Part shown: positions 1-13,052 of the stretch, piece after piece
Position numbering within the stretch: the stretch's first letter is position 1
Layout of the letters: each line of letters starts with the position of its first letter
Assembly: GCF_038246755.1 (NCBI RefSeq)
Contig: NZ_CP134706.1
Coordinates: 3,038,001 to 3,102,000, forward strand
Origin: Micromonospora sp. FIMYZ51
GTDB taxonomy: Bacteria > Actinomycetota > Actinomycetes > Mycobacteriales > Micromonosporaceae
Reading direction: 5' to 3'
Length of the DNA: 64,000 nucleotides
The notes under the pieces: generated by a model
What the model was told of the DNA's origin: nothing
Database searches by the model: none
What the model saw: the letters and a program-made list of their open reading frames with translations, nothing else
Made by a program: the position numbers and the translations under genes

Positions 1-1
1 G

Positions 2-3000
2 GTGCGGGCGGCGGAGGCGGATGTGGTGCCGTTGTTGCGTGCGGGTGTGGATGTTGCGGCGGTGAATGGTCCGGCGGCGGTGGTGCTTGCTGGTGATGAG
101 GATGCGGTGGCTGAGGTGGTGGCTGGGTTGGGGGTGAAGGCGAAGCGTCTTGAGGTGTCGCATGCGTTTCATTCGTTCCGGATGGAGCCGATGTTGGCGG
201 AGTTCCGGGCGGTGTTGGAGACGCTCACCTTCCGTGCCGCGCTGGTGCCGGTGGTGTCGAACGTGACCGGTGAGGTGGCGCAGCCGGACAGCGCTGACTA
301 TTGGGTGCGGCATGTGCGGGAGACGGTGCGGTTCGCCGACGGGGTGGCGACGCTGGCCGGTGCGGGTGTGACCCGGTTCCTGGAGTTGGGTCCGGATGGT
401 GTGTTGACGGCGATGGCGCAGGACAGCGCCCCGGATGCGCTGCTCGTCGCGGCTCTGCGTAAGGATCGGGGGGAGAGTCTGTCCCTGCTGGCCGCCGTCG
501 GCCGGCTGTGGAGCGCCGGCGTCGACGTGGACTGGGCGGCGATCACCCGCCCGTGGAGCGGGCAGCCGGTGGAACTGCCCACCTACCCGTTCCAGCGCCG
601 CCATTTCTGGCTGGACGCGGTCCCGTCGACGGACGTCACCCGGGCCGGACTCGCCGCCGCGGACCACCCGCTGCTCGGCGCCACGGTCCAGCTGGCCGGT
701 TCGGCCGGCGTACTGCTCACCGGGCGGCTCTCCGTGTCGTCGCAGCCGTGGTTGGCCGACCACCGGGTCGGCGACTCGATCGTCTTCCCGGCCACCGGCT
801 TCCTCGAACTGGCGCTGCGCGCCGCCGACGAGGCCGGCGCGGCCGGCATCGACGAGCTGACCATCGAGGAACCCCTGGTGCTGCCCGAGCACGGTGCCCT
901 CGACGTACAGATCGCGGTCACCGAGGACGGGACGCTCAGCGTCCACTCCCGGACCGGCGACGCCCCCTGGACCCGGCACGCATCGGGCGCGGTACGCGAC
1001 AGCGGCCCAACGGCCCGCTTCGACCTCACCGAGTGGCCACCGTCCGGCGCCACCCCGGTGCCGATCGGCGACCTGTACGCCGAGCTGGCCACCCACGGCC
1101 TCAGCCGAGGCCCCGCCTTCCAGGGGCTGCACGCGGTGTGGCGACACGACAATGCCCTGCTCGCCGAGGCCCGGCTGCCCGAGCCGATCGCCGCCGACGC
1201 CACCGCGTACGGGCTGCATCCCGCCCTGCTGGACACGGCCCTGCACGCCATCGGGTTGGACGTGGCCGAGGACGAGCGCGGCGAACTCCCGTTCGCCTGG
1301 ACCGGAGTGTCCCTCGCCGCGGTGGGTGCGACCACGCTGCGGGTCCGCATCGTGCAGACCGCCGACGACACCGTCACCGTGGCGGCCGCCGACGGCACGG
1401 GCGCACCGGTGCTCGCTATCGACGGGCTCCGACTCCGCCCGATCCAGCCGGCCGGACCGGTCGGCCGTGGCCGTACCGACGGGCTGCACCGGGTCCGCTG
1501 GGTGCCGGTCGATGCCGCGCCCACCCCCGCCCGCCTGCGCACCATCGCCGACGTGGCGGACCTGAGCGCCGCCGACCCGCAAGACGACGTCCTGGTTCTG
1601 CCGGTCACCGGTGGTGAACCCCGCGACCTCGTCCAGCACGTCCTTGCCGTGCTACAGGCGTGGCTCGCCGACGACCGGTTCACCGACACCCGACTGGCCG
1701 TCGCCACCCACGGCGCGGTGGCGGCCGGCGACCAAACCGTCACCGACCTGGCCGGTGCCGCCGTCTGGGGCCTGGTGCGTTCCGCCCAGGCGGAGAACCC
1801 GGACCGCATCCTGCTGGTCGACGCCGCCCCGGCCGACCGGGACGACACCGTACGCATCGCCTTGGCCACCGGTGAACCGGAGCTCGCCGCCACCGGTGGG
1901 ACCGTACGGGCGTCCCGTCTGGCCGCTGTCCCGGCCCCGACCGGCTCCGCCTTCGACACCGCCGGCACCGTCCTGATCACCGGCGCGTCCGGCACCCTCG
2001 GCGGCACGGTCGCCCGGCACCTGGCCGGCACCCACGGCGTACGGGACCTGCTGCTGCTCAGCCGCGGCGGTGCCGATCCGGCCCTGATCGCCGAGCTGAC
2101 CGACCTGGGGGCCACCGTCCGTGACGTCCGCGCCGACGTCGCCGACCGGGCCGCCCTGGCGGCTGCCCTGGCGGAGGCTCCCGACCTGACCGCGGTCGTG
2201 CACTGCGCCGGCGTGATCGCCGACGCCACCCTCGGTTCGCTCACCACCGAGCAGGTCGACGCCGTGTTCCGGCCCAAGGTGGACGGTGCCCGTAACCTGC
2301 ACGAGCTGACGGCCGGCCGCGACCTGTCCGCGTTCGTCCTCTTCTCCTCGGTCGCCGGCCTGTTCGGCGGGGCGGGGCAGGGGAACTACGCCGCCGCCAA
2401 CGCCTACCTCGACGGGCTCGCCGCCCACCGACGGGCGGCCGGCCTGCCCGGCCTCTCCCTGGCCTGGGGTCTCTGGGAACTCGGCGGCATGACCGACGCC
2501 CTCGACGGCGTCGGCCGGACCCGGGTGGAGCGGGCCGGGGTCCGCCCGCTCTCCGCCGCCCACGCGCTGACGCTGCTCGACGCCGCCTGCGTCTCCGACG
2601 AGCCGATCCTCGTCCCGGCCCTGCTGGACCGTGCCGCCCTGCGTGCCGCCGGTGCGAGCGTGCCGGCCCTGCTGCGCGACCTGGTCGGCCCACCCGCCCG
2701 CCGGTCCGCCGCGACTGCGGCGGCCGGCGCCGTGCCGGCCGTGGAACGCCTGGCCGGACTGCCCGCCGGGCAACGCCATGCGGAACTGCTGGACCTGGTC
2801 CGCAACCACGCTGGCGCGGTGCTCGGCTACGGGGCCGGCGTCCCGGTCGACGCGACCCGCGCGTTCCAGGACCTCGGCTTCGACTCGCTGACCGCCGTGG
2901 AACTGCGCAACGTGCTGGCCGCCGCCACCGGTCTGCGGCTGCCCGCGACCATGGTGTTCGACTACCCGTCGCCGCAGATCCTCACCGACTTCCTGCACGG

Positions 3001-6000
3001 CGAACTGTTCGGGCACGCGGAACCGGCCGTGGCGGAGACGGTCGGGTCGGGTTCTGATGATGATTTGGTGGCGATTGTGGGGATGGCGTGTCGTTTTCCG
3101 GGGGGTGTGGGTTCTCCGGAGGAGTTTTGGGATTTGGTGGTGTCTGGTGGTGATGGTGTTGGTGATTTTCCGGTGGATCGGGGTTGGGATGTGGGGCGGT
3201 TGTTTGATCCGTCGGGGTTGCGTCCGGGTTCGTCGGTGACGCGGCAGGGTGGGTTTTTGTATGAGGCGGGTGGGTTTGATGCGGGGTTGTTTGGGGTGTC
3301 GCCGCGGGAGGCGGTGGAGACGGATCCGCAGCAGCGGTTGTTGTTGGAGGTGTCGTGGGAGGCGTTGGAGCGGGCTGGTTTTGATCCGTTGGGGTTGCGG
3401 GGTTCGTCGACTGGTGTGTTTGCGGGGGTGATGTATCACGATTATTTGGGTTCGGGTTCGACGGGTTCGGTGGTGTCGGGTCGGGTGGCGTATGCGTTGG
3501 GGTTGGAGGGTCCGGCGGTGTCGGTGGATACGGCGTGTTCGTCGTCGTTGGTGGCGGTGCATTGGGCGGTGCGGGGGTTGTTGGCGGGGGATTGTTCGTT
3601 GGCGTTGGCGGGTGGGGTGACGGTGATGGCGACGCCGGAGACGTTTGTGGAGTTTTCGCGGCAGGGTGGGTTGGCGGCGGATGGTCGGTGTAAGTCGTTT
3701 GCGGGTGGGGCGGATGGTACGGGGTGGTCGGAGGGTGTGGGGGTGTTGGTGTTGGAGCGGTTGTCGGATGCGGTGGCGGCGGGGCGTCGGGTGTTGGCGG
3801 TGGTGCGGGGTTCGGCGGTGAATCAGGATGGTGCGTCGAATGGGTTGACGGCGCCTAATGGTCCGGCGCAGCAGCGGGTGATTCGGCGGGCGTTGGGTGT
3901 GGCGGGGTTGGGTGTGGGTGAGGTGGATGTGGTGGAGGCGCATGGTACGGGGACGCGGTTGGGTGATCCGATTGAGGCGCAGTCGTTGTTGGCGACGTAT
4001 GGGCAGCGGTCGGGTGAGCCGTTGTGGTTGGGGTCGGTGAAGTCGAATATTGGTCATACGCAGGCGGCTGCGGGTGTGGCTGGTGTGATCAAGATGGTGC
4101 AGGCGATGTGGCATGGTGTGTTGCCGGCGACGTTGCATGTGGATGAGCCGACGCCGCATGTGGATTGGGAGTCGGGCAATGTGCGGTTGTTGACCGAGAC
4201 CCGTCCCTGGCCGGAGACCGACCGGCCGCGCCGCGCCGCAGTCTCCTCATTCGGGGTCAGCGGCACCAATGCGCATCTCATTCTCGAACAGCCGGAAGCC
4301 GTTGCGGACGAACCACGCGAGGGCCTTCCGCCCGCAGTCATCCCCTGGGTGTTGACCGCCCGCAGCCCCGAGGCGCTGACCGCCGCCGCAGCCCGGGTCG
4401 CCGCGACCGTACGCGAACGGCCCGCCCTCGACCCGGTGGACGTCGGCTGGTCCCTGACCCACCGCTCCGTCCTCGAATACCGGGCCGTCGTGGTCGGCGG
4501 CACCCGCGACGAACTCCTTGCCGGCCTCGACACCGTGTCCACCGGCACCAGCACCACCCAGAGCCGCCTCGCCCTGTTGTTCACCGGTCAGGGTGCGCAG
4601 CGGTTGGGGATGGGTCGGGAGTTGTATGGCGCGTTCCCGGTGTTCGCTGATGCGCTGGATGCGGTGTGTGAGTTGTTGCCGGGTACGCGTGAGGTGATGT
4701 GGGGCGCTGATGCCGAGGTGTTGTCTCGGACGGTGCATGCGCAGGCGGCGTTGTTCGCGGTCGAGGTGGCCCTGTTCCGGCTTGTCGAGTCGTGGGGTGT
4801 GCGGCCGGACTTCGTGGCTGGTCATTCGATCGGTGAGGTCGCGGCGGCCCATGTCGCCGGGGTGTTGTCTCTTGAGGATGCCTGCACTCTTGTGGGGGCG
4901 CGGGGTCGGTTGATGCAGGAGTTGCCGGCCGGTGGCGTGATGGTGTCGGTGCGGGCGGCTGAGGCGGATGTGGTGCCGTTGCTGCGCCCCGGTGTCGACA
5001 TTGCGGCGGTGAACGGTCCGGCGGCGGTGGTGCTCGCCGGTGACGACGACGTCGTGGCCGAGGTCGTGGCGGCGCTTGGGGTGAAGGCGAAGCGTCTTCA
5101 GGTGTCGCATGCGTTCCATTCGTTGCGGATGGAGCCGATGCTGGCGGAGTTCCGGGCGGTGTTGGAGGGCTTGACCTTCCGTGAGGCGCAGGTGCCGGTG
5201 GTGTCGAACGTGACCGGCGAGGTGACGCAGCCCGACAGCGCCGAGTACTGGGTGCGGCATGTGCGGGAGACGGTGCGTTTCGCCGACGGCGTGGCCACCC
5301 TCACCGACGCCGGTGTGACCCGGTTCCTGGAACTCGGCCCGGATGGTGTCCTGACCGCGATGGCGCAGGACACCGCACCCGACGCGCTCCTCGTCGCCGC
5401 CCTGCGCAAGGACCGGAACGAACTGAGCGCCCTGCTCTCGGCGATGGGCCGTCTCTTCGTCGCCGGCGTGGACGTCGACTGGCGGGCCATGTACGCCCCG
5501 TGGGGTGGCCGCCGGGTGGACCTGCCCACCTACCCCTTCCAGCACCGTCGCTACTGGATTGACGCGGTACCCGCCACCGACGTCACCCGGGCCGGGCTCA
5601 CCGCCGCCGACCACCCGCTGCTCGGCGCGGCGGTGGACGTGGCCGGCACCGCCGGCGTACTGCTCACCGGCCGGCTCTCCGTGCAGGCACAGCCCTGGCT
5701 CGCCGACCACCGGGTCGGCACCGCGATCGTCTTCCCGGGCACCGGCTTCGTCGAGTTGGCGCTGCGGGCGGCCGACGAGGCCGGCGCGGCCGGCATCGAC
5801 GAGCTGACCATCGAGGAACCCCTGGTGCTGCCCGAGAGCGGAGCAGTCGACCTCCAGGTCGCGGTCACCGGCGACCTGGTAAACATCCACTCCCGGACCG
5901 ACGGCGGCTCCTGGACCCGGCACGCCTCCGGATCGCTGGCCGGCACCGCACCGGCCGCCGCCGGCACGCTGCTCACCTGGCCCCCGGCCGCCGCCCGCCC

Positions 6001-8296
6001 GCTTACCCTCGACGGACTCTACGAGCAGCTTGCCGGCGCCGGCCTGTCGTACGGGCCGACGTTCCAGGGACTGCGGGCCGCGTGGCGGGACGGCGACGAT
6101 CTGTACGCCGAGGTCGCGCTTGCCGACGGCGTGACCGGCGACGGGTACGGCGTGCACCCGGCCCTGCTCGACGCGACCCTGCACGTGCTCGCGGCGACCG
6201 GCGACGCCGACCGTGCGGCCGTACCGTTCGCCTGGTCCGGTGTCGCCCTGCACGCCACCGGCGCCTCGGTGGCCCGGGTGCGGGTTCGCCCGGCCGGGCC
6301 GGGTGCCGTGACGGTCGAGGTCGCCGACGCCGCCGGTGCCCCGGTCGCCTCCGTCCGGTCCCTGGCGCTGCACACCGTCGAGCCCGGCACCTTCGCCGGT
6401 GCCGCTCCCGACGGTCTGTACCAGGTGGACTGGATCCCGCTGCCGGTTCCGGCCGCTGAGGACGGCACCGAACAGCCGATCGTGGTGCAAGCCGACACCG
6501 GTCCGGTCGGTGATGTGGTGGCCGGTGTCCTCGACGAGGTGCAGCAGTGGCTGCGCCGGGGCGACGACTCCCGGCTGATGATCGTCACCCGAGGCGCGGT
6601 GGACGCGGCCGGATCCGGCGTGTCCGACGTGGCACAGGCCGCCGTCTGGGGCCTTGTCCGCGCGGCGCAGGCCGAGGAACCTGGCCGGATCGTCCTGGTC
6701 GACCTCGGCCCGGACGACGAACTGGACCTCCCGACGGCTTTGGCCTGCGGCGAGCCGCAGCTCGCGGTGCGCGACGGCGCGCTCTACGGTCCCCGGCTGG
6801 CCCGGGCGAGCGTACGGCCCGTTGCGGCGCCCTTCACCGAAACCGGCACGGTGCTGATCACCGGGGCCTCCGGCGAGCTGGGCGGGCACGTGGCCCGGCA
6901 CCTGGTCGCCGCGTACGGGGTGACCAGTCTGCTCCTGCTCGGCCGCAGCGGCGCACCCGAGGAACTGGTGACGGAGCTGTCCACGGCCGGCGCCCGGGTA
7001 CGCGTGGTGCGCTGCGACGTCGGCGACCGGGGCGCGTTGGCGGCGGCGCTGGCCGAGGTCGACGACCTCAGCGCGGTGGTGCACGCCGCGGGTGTGCTGG
7101 ACGACGGGATGATCGGTTCGCTCAGCGGCGAGCGGCTGGCCGGAGTGCTGCGGGCGAAGGCCGACGGCGCGTGGCTGCTGCACGAGCTGACCGCCGACCG
7201 GGACCTGTCGGCGTTCGTGCTGTTCTCGTCTGCGGCGGCGGTGCTCGGTGCCGCCGGGCAGGGTGCCTACGCGGCGGCCAACGGGTTCGTCGACGGGCTC
7301 GCGGCGTACCGCCGGTCGGCCGGCCTGGCTGCCGTCTCCGTGGGCTGGGGACTGTGGGACGGCACCGGCGGGATGGCTGGCGCGTTGGGTGAGGCCGAGC
7401 GGGCACGCATCGCCCGGGGCGGCGTGCTGCCGCTGACCGTGGCGGAGGGCCTGACCCTCTTCGACGCCGCGCTCGCCGCCACCGCCGCCGCTCCGGTCGC
7501 CGTACGGCTCGACCGCCAGGCGCTGGCCGCACTTTCGGACCTGCCGCCGCTGCTGCGCGGGCTGGTCCGTGCCCCGGCCCGCCGTGCCGCGACCGACGCC
7601 ACCGCCCAGGACCAGCTCGCCGCGTTGCCGGCCGAGGACCGGGCCGAAGCGCTGCTGGCCGTCGTCCGGACCCAGGTGGCGCAGGTGCTCGGCTATTCGC
7701 CCGACCAGACCGTGGAGGCCACCTGGGCCTTCCACGACCTCGGTTTCGATTCGTTGACGGCGGTGGAGTTCCGTAATTCGTTGGCGGCGGTTACGGGTCT
7801 GCGGTTGCCGGCGACGTTGGTGTTTGATTATCCGTCGCCGGTGGCGGTGGCGGAGCATCTGTTCGAGCGGATGTTCGGCGCTGTCGAGTCGACGGTGGCG
7901 GAGACGGTCGGGTCGGGTTCTGATGATGATTTGATTGCGATTGTGGGGATGGCGTGTCGTTTTCCGGGGGGTGTGGGTTCTCCGGAGGAGTTTTGGGATT
8001 TGGTGGTGTCTGGTGGTGATGGTGTTGGTGATTTTCCGGTGGATCGGGGTTGGGATGTGGGGCGGTTGTTTGATCCGTCGGGGTTGCGTCCGGGTTCGTC
8101 GGTGACGCGGCAGGGTGGGTTTTGTATGAGGCGGGTGGGTTTGATGCGGGGTTGTTTGGGGTGTCGCCGCGGGAGGCGGTGGAGACGGATCCGCAGCAGC
8201 GGTTGTTGTTGGAGGTGTCGTGGGAGGCGTTGGAGCGGGCTGGTTTTGATCCGTTGGGGTTGCGGGGTTCGTCGACTGGTGTGTTTGCGGGGGTGA
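2..8296 (+). CDS. Modular type I polyketide synthase, upstream part (open at left edge, ends in a frameshift)
   Basis: This extends a malonyl-derived polyketide chain in the cytoplasm. It is open at the left edge inside an AT domain. Module A: AT (HAFH malonyl motif at nt 161-172), DH about nt 662-1441, KR about 1964-2641 (NADPH loop TGASGTLGG, catalytic Tyr in GNYAAAN, Asp at the B-type position), ACP about 2774-3007 (GFDSLT). Module B: KS 3065-4300 (Cys in TACSSS at 3536), AT 4573-5450 (GHSIGE, HAFH, malonyl), DH 5608-6390, KR 6847-7530 (LDD, B-type), ACP 7640-7880. The next KS starts at 7926 but loses frame at 8120-8123, and the reading frame then runs out at 8296. It should be read as one gene with the part ending at 13052. 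Modules with DH and KR but no ER predict trans double bonds. The DH of module A has weak active-site motifs. Confidence 0.93.
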   Translation: MRAAEADVVPLLRAGVDVAAVNGPAAVVLAGDEDAVAEVVAGLGVKAKRLEVSHAFHSFRMEPMLAEFRAVLETLTFRAALVPVVSNVTGEVAQPDSADYWVRHVRETVRFADGVATLAGAGVTRFLELGPDGVLTAMAQDSAPDALLVAALRKDRGESLSLLAAVGRLWSAGVDVDWAAITRPWSGQPVELPTYPFQRRHFWLDAVPSTDVTRAGLAAADHPLLGATVQLAGSAGVLLTGRLSVSSQPWLADHRVGDSIVFPATGFLELALRAADEAGAAGIDELTIEEPLVLPEHGALDVQIAVTEDGTLSVHSRTGDAPWTRHASGAVRDSGPTARFDLTEWPPSGATPVPIGDLYAELATHGLSRGPAFQGLHAVWRHDNALLAEARLPEPIAADATAYGLHPALLDTALHAIGLDVAEDERGELPFAWTGVSLAAVGATTLRVRIVQTADDTVTVAAADGTGAPVLAIDGLRLRPIQPAGPVGRGRTDGLHRVRWVPVDAAPTPARLRTIADVADLSAADPQDDVLVLPVTGGEPRDLVQHVLAVLQAWLADDRFTDTRLAVATHGAVAAGDQTVTDLAGAAVWGLVRSAQAENPDRILLVDAAPADRDDTVRIALATGEPELAATGGTVRASRLAAVPAPTGSAFDTAGTVLITGASGTLGGTVARHLAGTHGVRDLLLLSRGGADPALIAELTDLGATVRDVRADVADRAALAAALAEAPDLTAVVHCAGVIADATLGSLTTEQVDAVFRPKVDGARNLHELTAGRDLSAFVLFSSVAGLFGGAGQGNYAAANAYLDGLAAHRRAAGLPGLSLAWGLWELGGMTDALDGVGRTRVERAGVRPLSAAHALTLLDAACVSDEPILVPALLDRAALRAAGASVPALLRDLVGPPARRSAATAAAGAVPAVERLAGLPAGQRHAELLDLVRNHAGAVLGYGAGVPVDATRAFQDLGFDSLTAVELRNVLAAATGLRLPATMVFDYPSPQILTDFLHGELFGHAEPAVAETVGSGSDDDLVAIVGMACRFPGGVGSPEEFWDLVVSGGDGVGDFPVDRGWDVGRLFDPSGLRPGSSVTRQGGFLYEAGGFDAGLFGVSPREAVETDPQQRLLLEVSWEALERAGFDPLGLRGSSTGVFAGVMYHDYLGSGSTGSVVSGRVAYALGLEGPAVSVDTACSSSLVAVHWAVRGLLAGDCSLALAGGVTVMATPETFVEFSRQGGLAADGRCKSFAGGADGTGWSEGVGVLVLERLSDAVAAGRRVLAVVRGSAVNQDGASNGLTAPNGPAQQRVIRRALGVAGLGVGEVDVVEAHGTGTRLGDPIEAQSLLATYGQRSGEPLWLGSVKSNIGHTQAAAGVAGVIKMVQAMWHGVLPATLHVDEPTPHVDWESGNVRLLTETRPWPETDRPRRAAVSSFGVSGTNAHLILEQPEAVADEPREGLPPAVIPWVLTARSPEALTAAAARVAATVRERPALDPVDVGWSLTHRSVLEYRAVVVGGTRDELLAGLDTVSTGTSTTQSRLALLFTGQGAQRLGMGRELYGAFPVFADALDAVCELLPGTREVMWGADAEVLSRTVHAQAALFAVEVALFRLVESWGVRPDFVAGHSIGEVAAAHVAGVLSLEDACTLVGARGRLMQELPAGGVMVSVRAAEADVVPLLRPGVDIAAVNGPAAVVLAGDDDVVAEVVAALGVKAKRLQVSHAFHSLRMEPMLAEFRAVLEGLTFREAQVPVVSNVTGEVTQPDSAEYWVRHVRETVRFADGVATLTDAGVTRFLELGPDGVLTAMAQDTAPDALLVAALRKDRNELSALLSAMGRLFVAGVDVDWRAMYAPWGGRRVDLPTYPFQHRRYWIDAVPATDVTRAGLTAADHPLLGAAVDVAGTAGVLLTGRLSVQAQPWLADHRVGTAIVFPGTGFVELALRAADEAGAAGIDELTIEEPLVLPESGAVDLQVAVTGDLVNIHSRTDGGSWTRHASGSLAGTAPAAAGTLLTWPPAAARPLTLDGLYEQLAGAGLSYGPTFQGLRAAWRDGDDLYAEVALADGVTGDGYGVHPALLDATLHVLAATGDADRAAVPFAWSGVALHATGASVARVRVRPAGPGAVTVEVADAAGAPVASVRSLALHTVEPGTFAGAAPDGLYQVDWIPLPVPAAEDGTEQPIVVQADTGPVGDVVAGVLDEVQQWLRRGDDSRLMIVTRGAVDAAGSGVSDVAQAAVWGLVRAAQAEEPGRIVLVDLGPDDELDLPTALACGEPQLAVRDGALYGPRLARASVRPVAAPFTETGTVLITGASGELGGHVARHLVAAYGVTSLLLLGRSGAPEELVTELSTAGARVRVVRCDVGDRGALAAALAEVDDLSAVVHAAGVLDDGMIGSLSGERLAGVLRAKADGAWLLHELTADRDLSAFVLFSSAAAVLGAAGQGAYAAANGFVDGLAAYRRSAGLAAVSVGWGLWDGTGGMAGALGEAERARIARGGVLPLTVAEGLTLFDAALAATAAAPVAVRLDRQALAALSDLPPLLRGLVRAPARRAATDATAQDQLAALPAEDRAEALLAVVRTQVAQVLGYSPDQTVEATWAFHDLGFDSLTAVEFRNSLAAVTGLRLPATLVFDYPSPVAVAEHLFERMFGAVESTVAETVGSGSDDDLIAIVGMACRFPGGVGSPEEFWDLVVSGGDGVGDFPVDRGWDVGRLFDPSGLRPGSSVTRQGGFCMRRVGLMRGCLGCRRGRRWRRIRSSGCCWRCRGRRWSGLVLIRWGCGVRRLVCLRG
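3029..4215 (+). repeat. KS repeat, copy 1 (near-identical to 7895-9079)
   Basis: This 1187-bp direct repeat covers the end of the ACP-KS linker and almost the whole KS of module B. The second copy begins 4866 bp downstream. By eye, the copies differ only by two adjacent substitutions near the start (Val versus Ile codon) and two single-base deletions in copy 2. The block uses G/T-ending codons (gtg, ttg, ggt), unlike the C-ending codons of the reducing domains around it. Confidence 0.9.
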
Positions 8297-9079
8297 TGTA
8301 TCACGATTATTTGGGTTCGGGTTCGACGGGTTCGGTGGTGTCGGGTCGGGTGGCGTATGCGTTGGGGTTGGAGGGTCCGGCGGTGTCGGTGGATACGGCG
8401 TGTTCGTCGTCGTTGGTGGCGGTGCATTGGGCGGTGCGGGGGTTGTTGGCGGGGATTGTTCGTTGGCGTTGGCGGGTGGGGTGACGGTGATGGCGACGCC
8501 GGAGACGTTTGTGGAGTTTTCGCGGCAGGGTGGGTTGGCGGCGGATGGTCGGTGTAAGTCGTTTGCGGGTGGGGCGGATGGTACGGGGTGGTCGGAGGGT
8601 GTGGGGGTGTTGGTGTTGGAGCGGTTGTCGGATGCGGTGGCGGCGGGGCGTCGGGTGTTGGCGGTGGTGCGGGGTTCGGCGGTGAATCAGGATGGTGCGT
8701 CGAATGGGTTGACGGCGCCTAATGGTCCGGCGCAGCAGCGGGTGATTCGGCGGGCGTTGGGTGTGGCGGGGTTGGGTGTGGGTGAGGTGGATGTGGTGGA
8801 GGCGCATGGTACGGGGACGCGGTTGGGTGATCCGATTGAGGCGCAGTCGTTGTTGGCGACGTATGGGCAGCGGTCGGGTGAGCCGTTGTGGTTGGGGTCG
8901 GTGAAGTCGAATATTGGTCATACGCAGGCGGCTGCGGGTGTGGCTGGTGTGATCAAGATGGTGCAGGCGATGTGGCATGGTGTGTTGCCGGCGACGTTGC
9001 ATGTGGATGAGCCGACGCCGCATGTGGATTGGGAGTCGGGCAATGTGCGGTTGTTGACCGAGACCCGTCCCTGGCCGGA
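7895..9079 (+). repeat. KS repeat, copy 2 (carries both frameshifts)
   Basis: This is the second copy of the KS block, 1185 bp long, in module C. The identity ends abruptly just after the conserved ETRPWPE segment, where the sequence returns to C-ending codons. The lack of silent divergence indicates a recent duplication or gene conversion between modules. Confidence 0.9.
8120..8454 (+). other. Two single-base frameshifts inside the module C KS
   Basis: Comparison with the nearly identical KS at 3029-4215 shows one T missing from a T run (4 T at 8120-8123, 5 T at 3254-3258). One G is missing from a G run (4 G at 8451-8454, 5 G at 3586-3590). The reading frame goes from frame 2 to frame 1 and then to frame 3. 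The KS nucleophile Cys (tgt at 8401) lies between the two shifts. Both changes are homopolymer shortenings in a long repeat, the usual signature of assembly or polishing error. A genuine inactivating mutation cannot be excluded from the sequence alone. Confidence 0.9.
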
Positions 9080-12000
9080 AACCGACCGTCCCCGCCGCGC
9101 CGCAGTCTCCTCATTCGGCATCAGCGGCACCAACGCCCACCTGATCATCGAGCAGGCCCCGGCACCGGAACCGGCCGCCGAAGCACCGGCCGGCCCCACC
9201 GGACCCGTCGCGTGGGTGGTCAGCGGCCGCACCCCGGCCGCGCTACAGGCCCAGGCCGAACGGTTGCACGGGTACCTGACGACGACGGAGGCCGCACCGG
9301 CCGACGTGGCCCGCTCGCTCGCCTGCCGCACCCGGTTCGACCACCGCGCCGTCGTCGTCGGCGCGGACCGCGACGAACTGCTCGCCGGCCTGGCCGCGGT
9401 GGTCGACGGCGAGGAACTGCCCGGCGTGGTGACCGGAAGCGCCCGGCCGGCCGGCAAGCTCGCCGTGATGTTCTCCGGCCAGGGCTCGCAGCGCCTGGCG
9501 ATGGGCCGCGACCTGTACGCCACCCAGCCGGTGTTCGCCCGGGCCTTCGACGAGGTGTGCGCGTACCTCGACGTGCGGGACGTGGTCTGGGGCGACAACC
9601 AGGAACTGCTCGACCAGACCGGGCACGCCCAGGCCGCGCTCTTCGCGGTCGAGGTGGCGCTGTACCGGCTCGTCGAGTCCTGGCAGCTACGGCCGCACGC
9701 CCTGATCGGGCACTCCATCGGCGAGGTCGCCGCAGCGCATGTTGCCGGCGTGTTCAGCCTGGCCGACGCCTGCACTCTGGTCGAGGCGCGCGGTCGGCTG
9801 ATGACGGCCCTGCCCGCCGGTGGCGTGATGACCGCCGTGCACGCCTCGGAGGCGACCGTCCGGCCACTGCTCGGCGAAGGCGTGGACCTCGCCGCGGTCA
9901 ACGGCCCGGAATCGGTGGTGCTCTCCGGCGACGAGGCCGCCGTCACCGCGCTTGTCGAACGCCTCGGCGTCAAGGCCAAGCGCCTCCAGGTGTCGCACGC
10001 CTTCCACTCGGCCCAGATGGAGCCGATGCTCGACGACTTCGCCGCGGTCGCCGCCCAGCTCGATTACCACGAGCCGACGCTGCCGGTGATCTCCAACGGC
10101 ACCGGCCGGGTCGCCGGCCCGGAGATCCGCACCCCGCAGTACTGGGTCCGACACATCCGCGAGGCGGTCCGGTTCCACGACGGCCTGCGTACCCTGACCG
10201 GGCTCGGCATCACCCGCTTCCTCGAACTCGGGCCGGCGGGTGTGCTGACCGCCCTGGCCCAGGAGTCCGCTCCCGAGGCGCTCTGCGTCTCGGTCAGCCG
10301 TCGGGGCCGGGACGAGGCCGCCGCAGCGCTGGAGGCCGCAGCGGCGCTGCACGCCACCGGTGCCGCCCTGGACTGGGCCGCCGTGGTCGGCGGCGCGGAC
10401 CTGCGGGTGCCGCTGCCCACGTACGCCTTCCAGCACGAACGCTACTGGCTGTCCCGGCGTACCGGCGGCGGTGATCCGGCCGCCCATCCGATCCTCGACT
10501 CGGTGGTCGACCTGGCGGGTACCGCCGGTGCGGTGCTCACCGGCACCCTGTCCGTGGCCACCCACCCCTGGCTGGCCGACCACCGCGTCGGTGGCGCCGT
10601 CGTCCTGCCCGGCAGCGCCCTGCTGGACATGGCGTTCCTGGCCGCCGACCGGGTCGGTGCGGCCCGGGTCGCCGAACTCACGCTGGAGGCGCCGCTTACC
10701 GTCGCCGAGCACGGCGAGGTCCGTCTCCAGGTGGCCGTCGGTGCCGCCGACGAGACCGGTACGCACACCCTCTCCGTGCACTCGCGGCCGACCGGCGCCG
10801 CCGACGACGAGCCGTGGACCCGGCACGCGACCGGTACCGCCGGTCCCGCCACCGGCGACGTCCAGCCGGGCCACACGGCCTGGCCGCCACCCGGCGCGGA
10901 ACCCGTCGACGTGGACGGTCGCTACGACGACGGCGACGACAGCGTCCTGGCGTACGGTCCGGCCTTCCGGGGCCTGCGGGCCGCGTGGCGGCGTGCCGAC
11001 GAGGTCTTCGCCGAGGTCGTGCTGCCGGCGACCGCCGGTGCCGGCGGCGACCGGTTCGGCGTACATCCCGCCCTGCTCGACGCCACCCTGCACGCCGTGG
11101 GCCTGCTGCCCGGCCCGGACGACGGGCCGGTCCGGGTGCCGTTCAGCTTCGCCGGCGCGACCCTCGCCGCCACCGGCGCCGAGGCGGTCCGGGTGCACAT
11201 CGCCCCGGTGGCCGGGGAGGCCGACACGGTGGCGCTGCGCCTGACCGACGGCACCGGCGCCCCGGTGGTCGAGGTGGAACGGCTGACCCTGCGTCCGGTC
11301 GCGGTGCACCGCCCGGTGAGCCTCGCCGGTGGCAGCCTGTTCCACCTCGACTGGACCGCCGTGTCGGCCACCCCGGCCGAGCCGGTGCCGGCGACCGTCG
11401 TGGAGGCGCCCACCGGGCCACCCGTGGCGGCCACCACCCAGCTGCTCGCCACGCTTCAGCAGCACCTCGCCGACGAGCACAACCCCGCCCTGGTCGTGGT
11501 CACCCGAGGGGCCGTGCCGGTGGCCGACGACGACGTCACCGACCTTGCCGGCGCCGCCGTCTGGGGTCTGGTCCGGGCCGCCCAGGCCGAACACCCAGGC
11601 CGCGTCGTACTCGTGGACGCGGAGGCCGGCGTGGAGGTCGACGGGCCGGCGCTGGCCGCCCTCGGCGAGCCGCAACTGGTCCTGCGCGACGGCGGCCTGC
11701 GCGCCGCCCGACTCACCCGCCGGGCCGTACCGGAGCAGCCGGGCACCTGGGCCGCGACCGGCACGGTGCTGATCACCGGTGCCGGCGGTGCCCTCGCCGG
11801 CCTGCTCGCCCGGCACCTGGTCACCGTCCACGGGGTCCGCCAGCTGGTGCTGGCCGCACGCCGACCCACCACCGGCGAGCTGGCCCGCGAGCTGACCGAG
11901 CTGGGTGCCGAGGTCACCACCGCGGTCTGCGACGTCACCGACCGAGACGCACTTGCCGCACTGCTCGACGGCATCCCCAAACTGGACGGCGTCGTGCACA

Positions 12001-13052
12001 CCGCAGGCGTACTCGACGACGGGGTGCTCGACGCGCTCACCCCGCAGCGTCTGGAGCGGGTGCTGCGCCCCAAGGCCGAGGCGGCCTGGCACCTGCACAC
12101 CCTCACCCGCGACCGCGACCTCGCCGAGTTCGTGCTCTTCTCCTCGGCGGCCGGTCTGCTCGGCGGCGCGGGTCAGGCCAACTACGCCGCGGCAAACGCC
12201 TTCCTCGACGGGCTCGCCGCGCACCGCCGGGCAACCGGCCTGCCCGCCCGGTCGCTGGCCTGGGGCCTGTGGGCCGAGCCCGGTGGGATGGCCGCCGCGA
12301 CCAGCGGGGACAGCACGTCCCGCGACGGCGTGGGCGCGTTGACCGCCGACGAGGGACTGCGGCTGTTCGACGCCGCCCTCGCCCTGCCCGACGCGGTGCT
12401 CGCCCCGATCAAGCTGGACCTCACCAGCCGGGGTACGACCGACGACCTGCCGCCGCTGTTCGCCGGTCTGATCCCGTCCCGCACCCGGCGGACGGCACAG
12501 GGCGCGATCGGCACCGGTGCGCTGCTGCGCCGGCTGACCGGCCTGCCCGCCGCCGAGCGGACGGCCGCCGTGCTGGACGTGGTGCAGACCCAGGCCGCCC
12601 TGGTGCTGGGCCACGCCCAGCCGGCCACGCTCGCCCCCGACCAGCCCTTCAGCGAACTCGGTTTCGACTCGCTGACCGCGATCGAGTTCCGCAACCGACT
12701 GGCCGCCGCCACCGGCACCACACTGCCCGCAACCGTCGTCTTCGATTACCCCACCCTGCTGGCGCTGGCCGAGATGCTTACCGCCCGGCTGGTTCCGGTG
12801 GCCGGCGACGACGACGGCGAGCAGGAGGTACGCGCACTGCTCGGCACGATCCCGCTCGGCCGACTGCGCGACGCGGGACTGCTGGACGCCCTGCTGGACC
12901 TCGCCGGGCGCGGCGGCCCCGGTGGCCCCGGCGGACCGGCCGCCGGACCGGAGCCGGCCGGCGGCATTGACGACATGGACACCGACAGCCTGATCAGCCT
13001 GGCCCTGGGCGACGCGGGTTCCGACGACCAGACCTCGGGAGTGAATCGTTGA
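8400..13052 (+). CDS. Modular type I polyketide synthase, downstream part (module C and docking tail)
   Basis: This continues the PKS that enters from the left edge; correct KS sequence resumes after the second frameshift at about 8455. Domains: rest of KS to about 9210 (HGTGT and NIGHTQ motifs), AT 9460-10330 (GHSIGE, HAFH, so malonyl), DH 10480-11300 (HxxxGxxxxP complete), KR 11755-12440 (LDD, catalytic Tyr in QANYAAAN), ACP 12540-12780 (GFDSLT). The C-terminus has a Gly/Pro-rich linker and an acidic-helical tail ([14 protein letters not shown]) typical of a docking domain. Its partner would be the coiled-coil N-terminus of the next PKS. The stop TGA overlaps the TTG start of that gene (TTGA), so the two are probably translationally coupled. 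Predicted chemistry is one malonyl extension ending in an enoyl unit. Confidence 0.93.
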   Translation: MFVVVGGGALGGAGVVGGDCSLALAGGVTVMATPETFVEFSRQGGLAADGRCKSFAGGADGTGWSEGVGVLVLERLSDAVAAGRRVLAVVRGSAVNQDGASNGLTAPNGPAQQRVIRRALGVAGLGVGEVDVVEAHGTGTRLGDPIEAQSLLATYGQRSGEPLWLGSVKSNIGHTQAAAGVAGVIKMVQAMWHGVLPATLHVDEPTPHVDWESGNVRLLTETRPWPETDRPRRAAVSSFGISGTNAHLIIEQAPAPEPAAEAPAGPTGPVAWVVSGRTPAALQAQAERLHGYLTTTEAAPADVARSLACRTRFDHRAVVVGADRDELLAGLAAVVDGEELPGVVTGSARPAGKLAVMFSGQGSQRLAMGRDLYATQPVFARAFDEVCAYLDVRDVVWGDNQELLDQTGHAQAALFAVEVALYRLVESWQLRPHALIGHSIGEVAAAHVAGVFSLADACTLVEARGRLMTALPAGGVMTAVHASEATVRPLLGEGVDLAAVNGPESVVLSGDEAAVTALVERLGVKAKRLQVSHAFHSAQMEPMLDDFAAVAAQLDYHEPTLPVISNGTGRVAGPEIRTPQYWVRHIREAVRFHDGLRTLTGLGITRFLELGPAGVLTALAQESAPEALCVSVSRRGRDEAAAALEAAAALHATGAALDWAAVVGGADLRVPLPTYAFQHERYWLSRRTGGGDPAAHPILDSVVDLAGTAGAVLTGTLSVATHPWLADHRVGGAVVLPGSALLDMAFLAADRVGAARVAELTLEAPLTVAEHGEVRLQVAVGAADETGTHTLSVHSRPTGAADDEPWTRHATGTAGPATGDVQPGHTAWPPPGAEPVDVDGRYDDGDDSVLAYGPAFRGLRAAWRRADEVFAEVVLPATAGAGGDRFGVHPALLDATLHAVGLLPGPDDGPVRVPFSFAGATLAATGAEAVRVHIAPVAGEADTVALRLTDGTGAPVVEVERLTLRPVAVHRPVSLAGGSLFHLDWTAVSATPAEPVPATVVEAPTGPPVAATTQLLATLQQHLADEHNPALVVVTRGAVPVADDDVTDLAGAAVWGLVRAAQAEHPGRVVLVDAEAGVEVDGPALAALGEPQLVLRDGGLRAARLTRRAVPEQPGTWAATGTVLITGAGGALAGLLARHLVTVHGVRQLVLAARRPTTGELARELTELGAEVTTAVCDVTDRDALAALLDGIPKLDGVVHTAGVLDDGVLDALTPQRLERVLRPKAEAAWHLHTLTRDRDLAEFVLFSSAAGLLGGAGQANYAAANAFLDGLAAHRRATGLPARSLAWGLWAEPGGMAAATSGDSTSRDGVGALTADEGLRLFDAALALPDAVLAPIKLDLTSRGTTDDLPPLFAGLIPSRTRRTAQGAIGTGALLRRLTGLPAAERTAAVLDVVQTQAALVLGHAQPATLAPDQPFSELGFDSLTAIEFRNRLAAATGTTLPATVVFDYPTLLALAEMLTARLVPVAGDDDGEQEVRALLGTIPLGRLRDAGLLDALLDLAGRGGPGGPGGPAAGPEPAGGIDDMDTDSLISLALGDAGSDDQTSGVNR

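Noticed and set aside
1652..4159. Long minus-strand frame rich in Arg, His and Thr opposite the module A/B PKS
   Set aside because: It is the complement of the G/T-rich KS block; low-complexity composition and no initiation signal.
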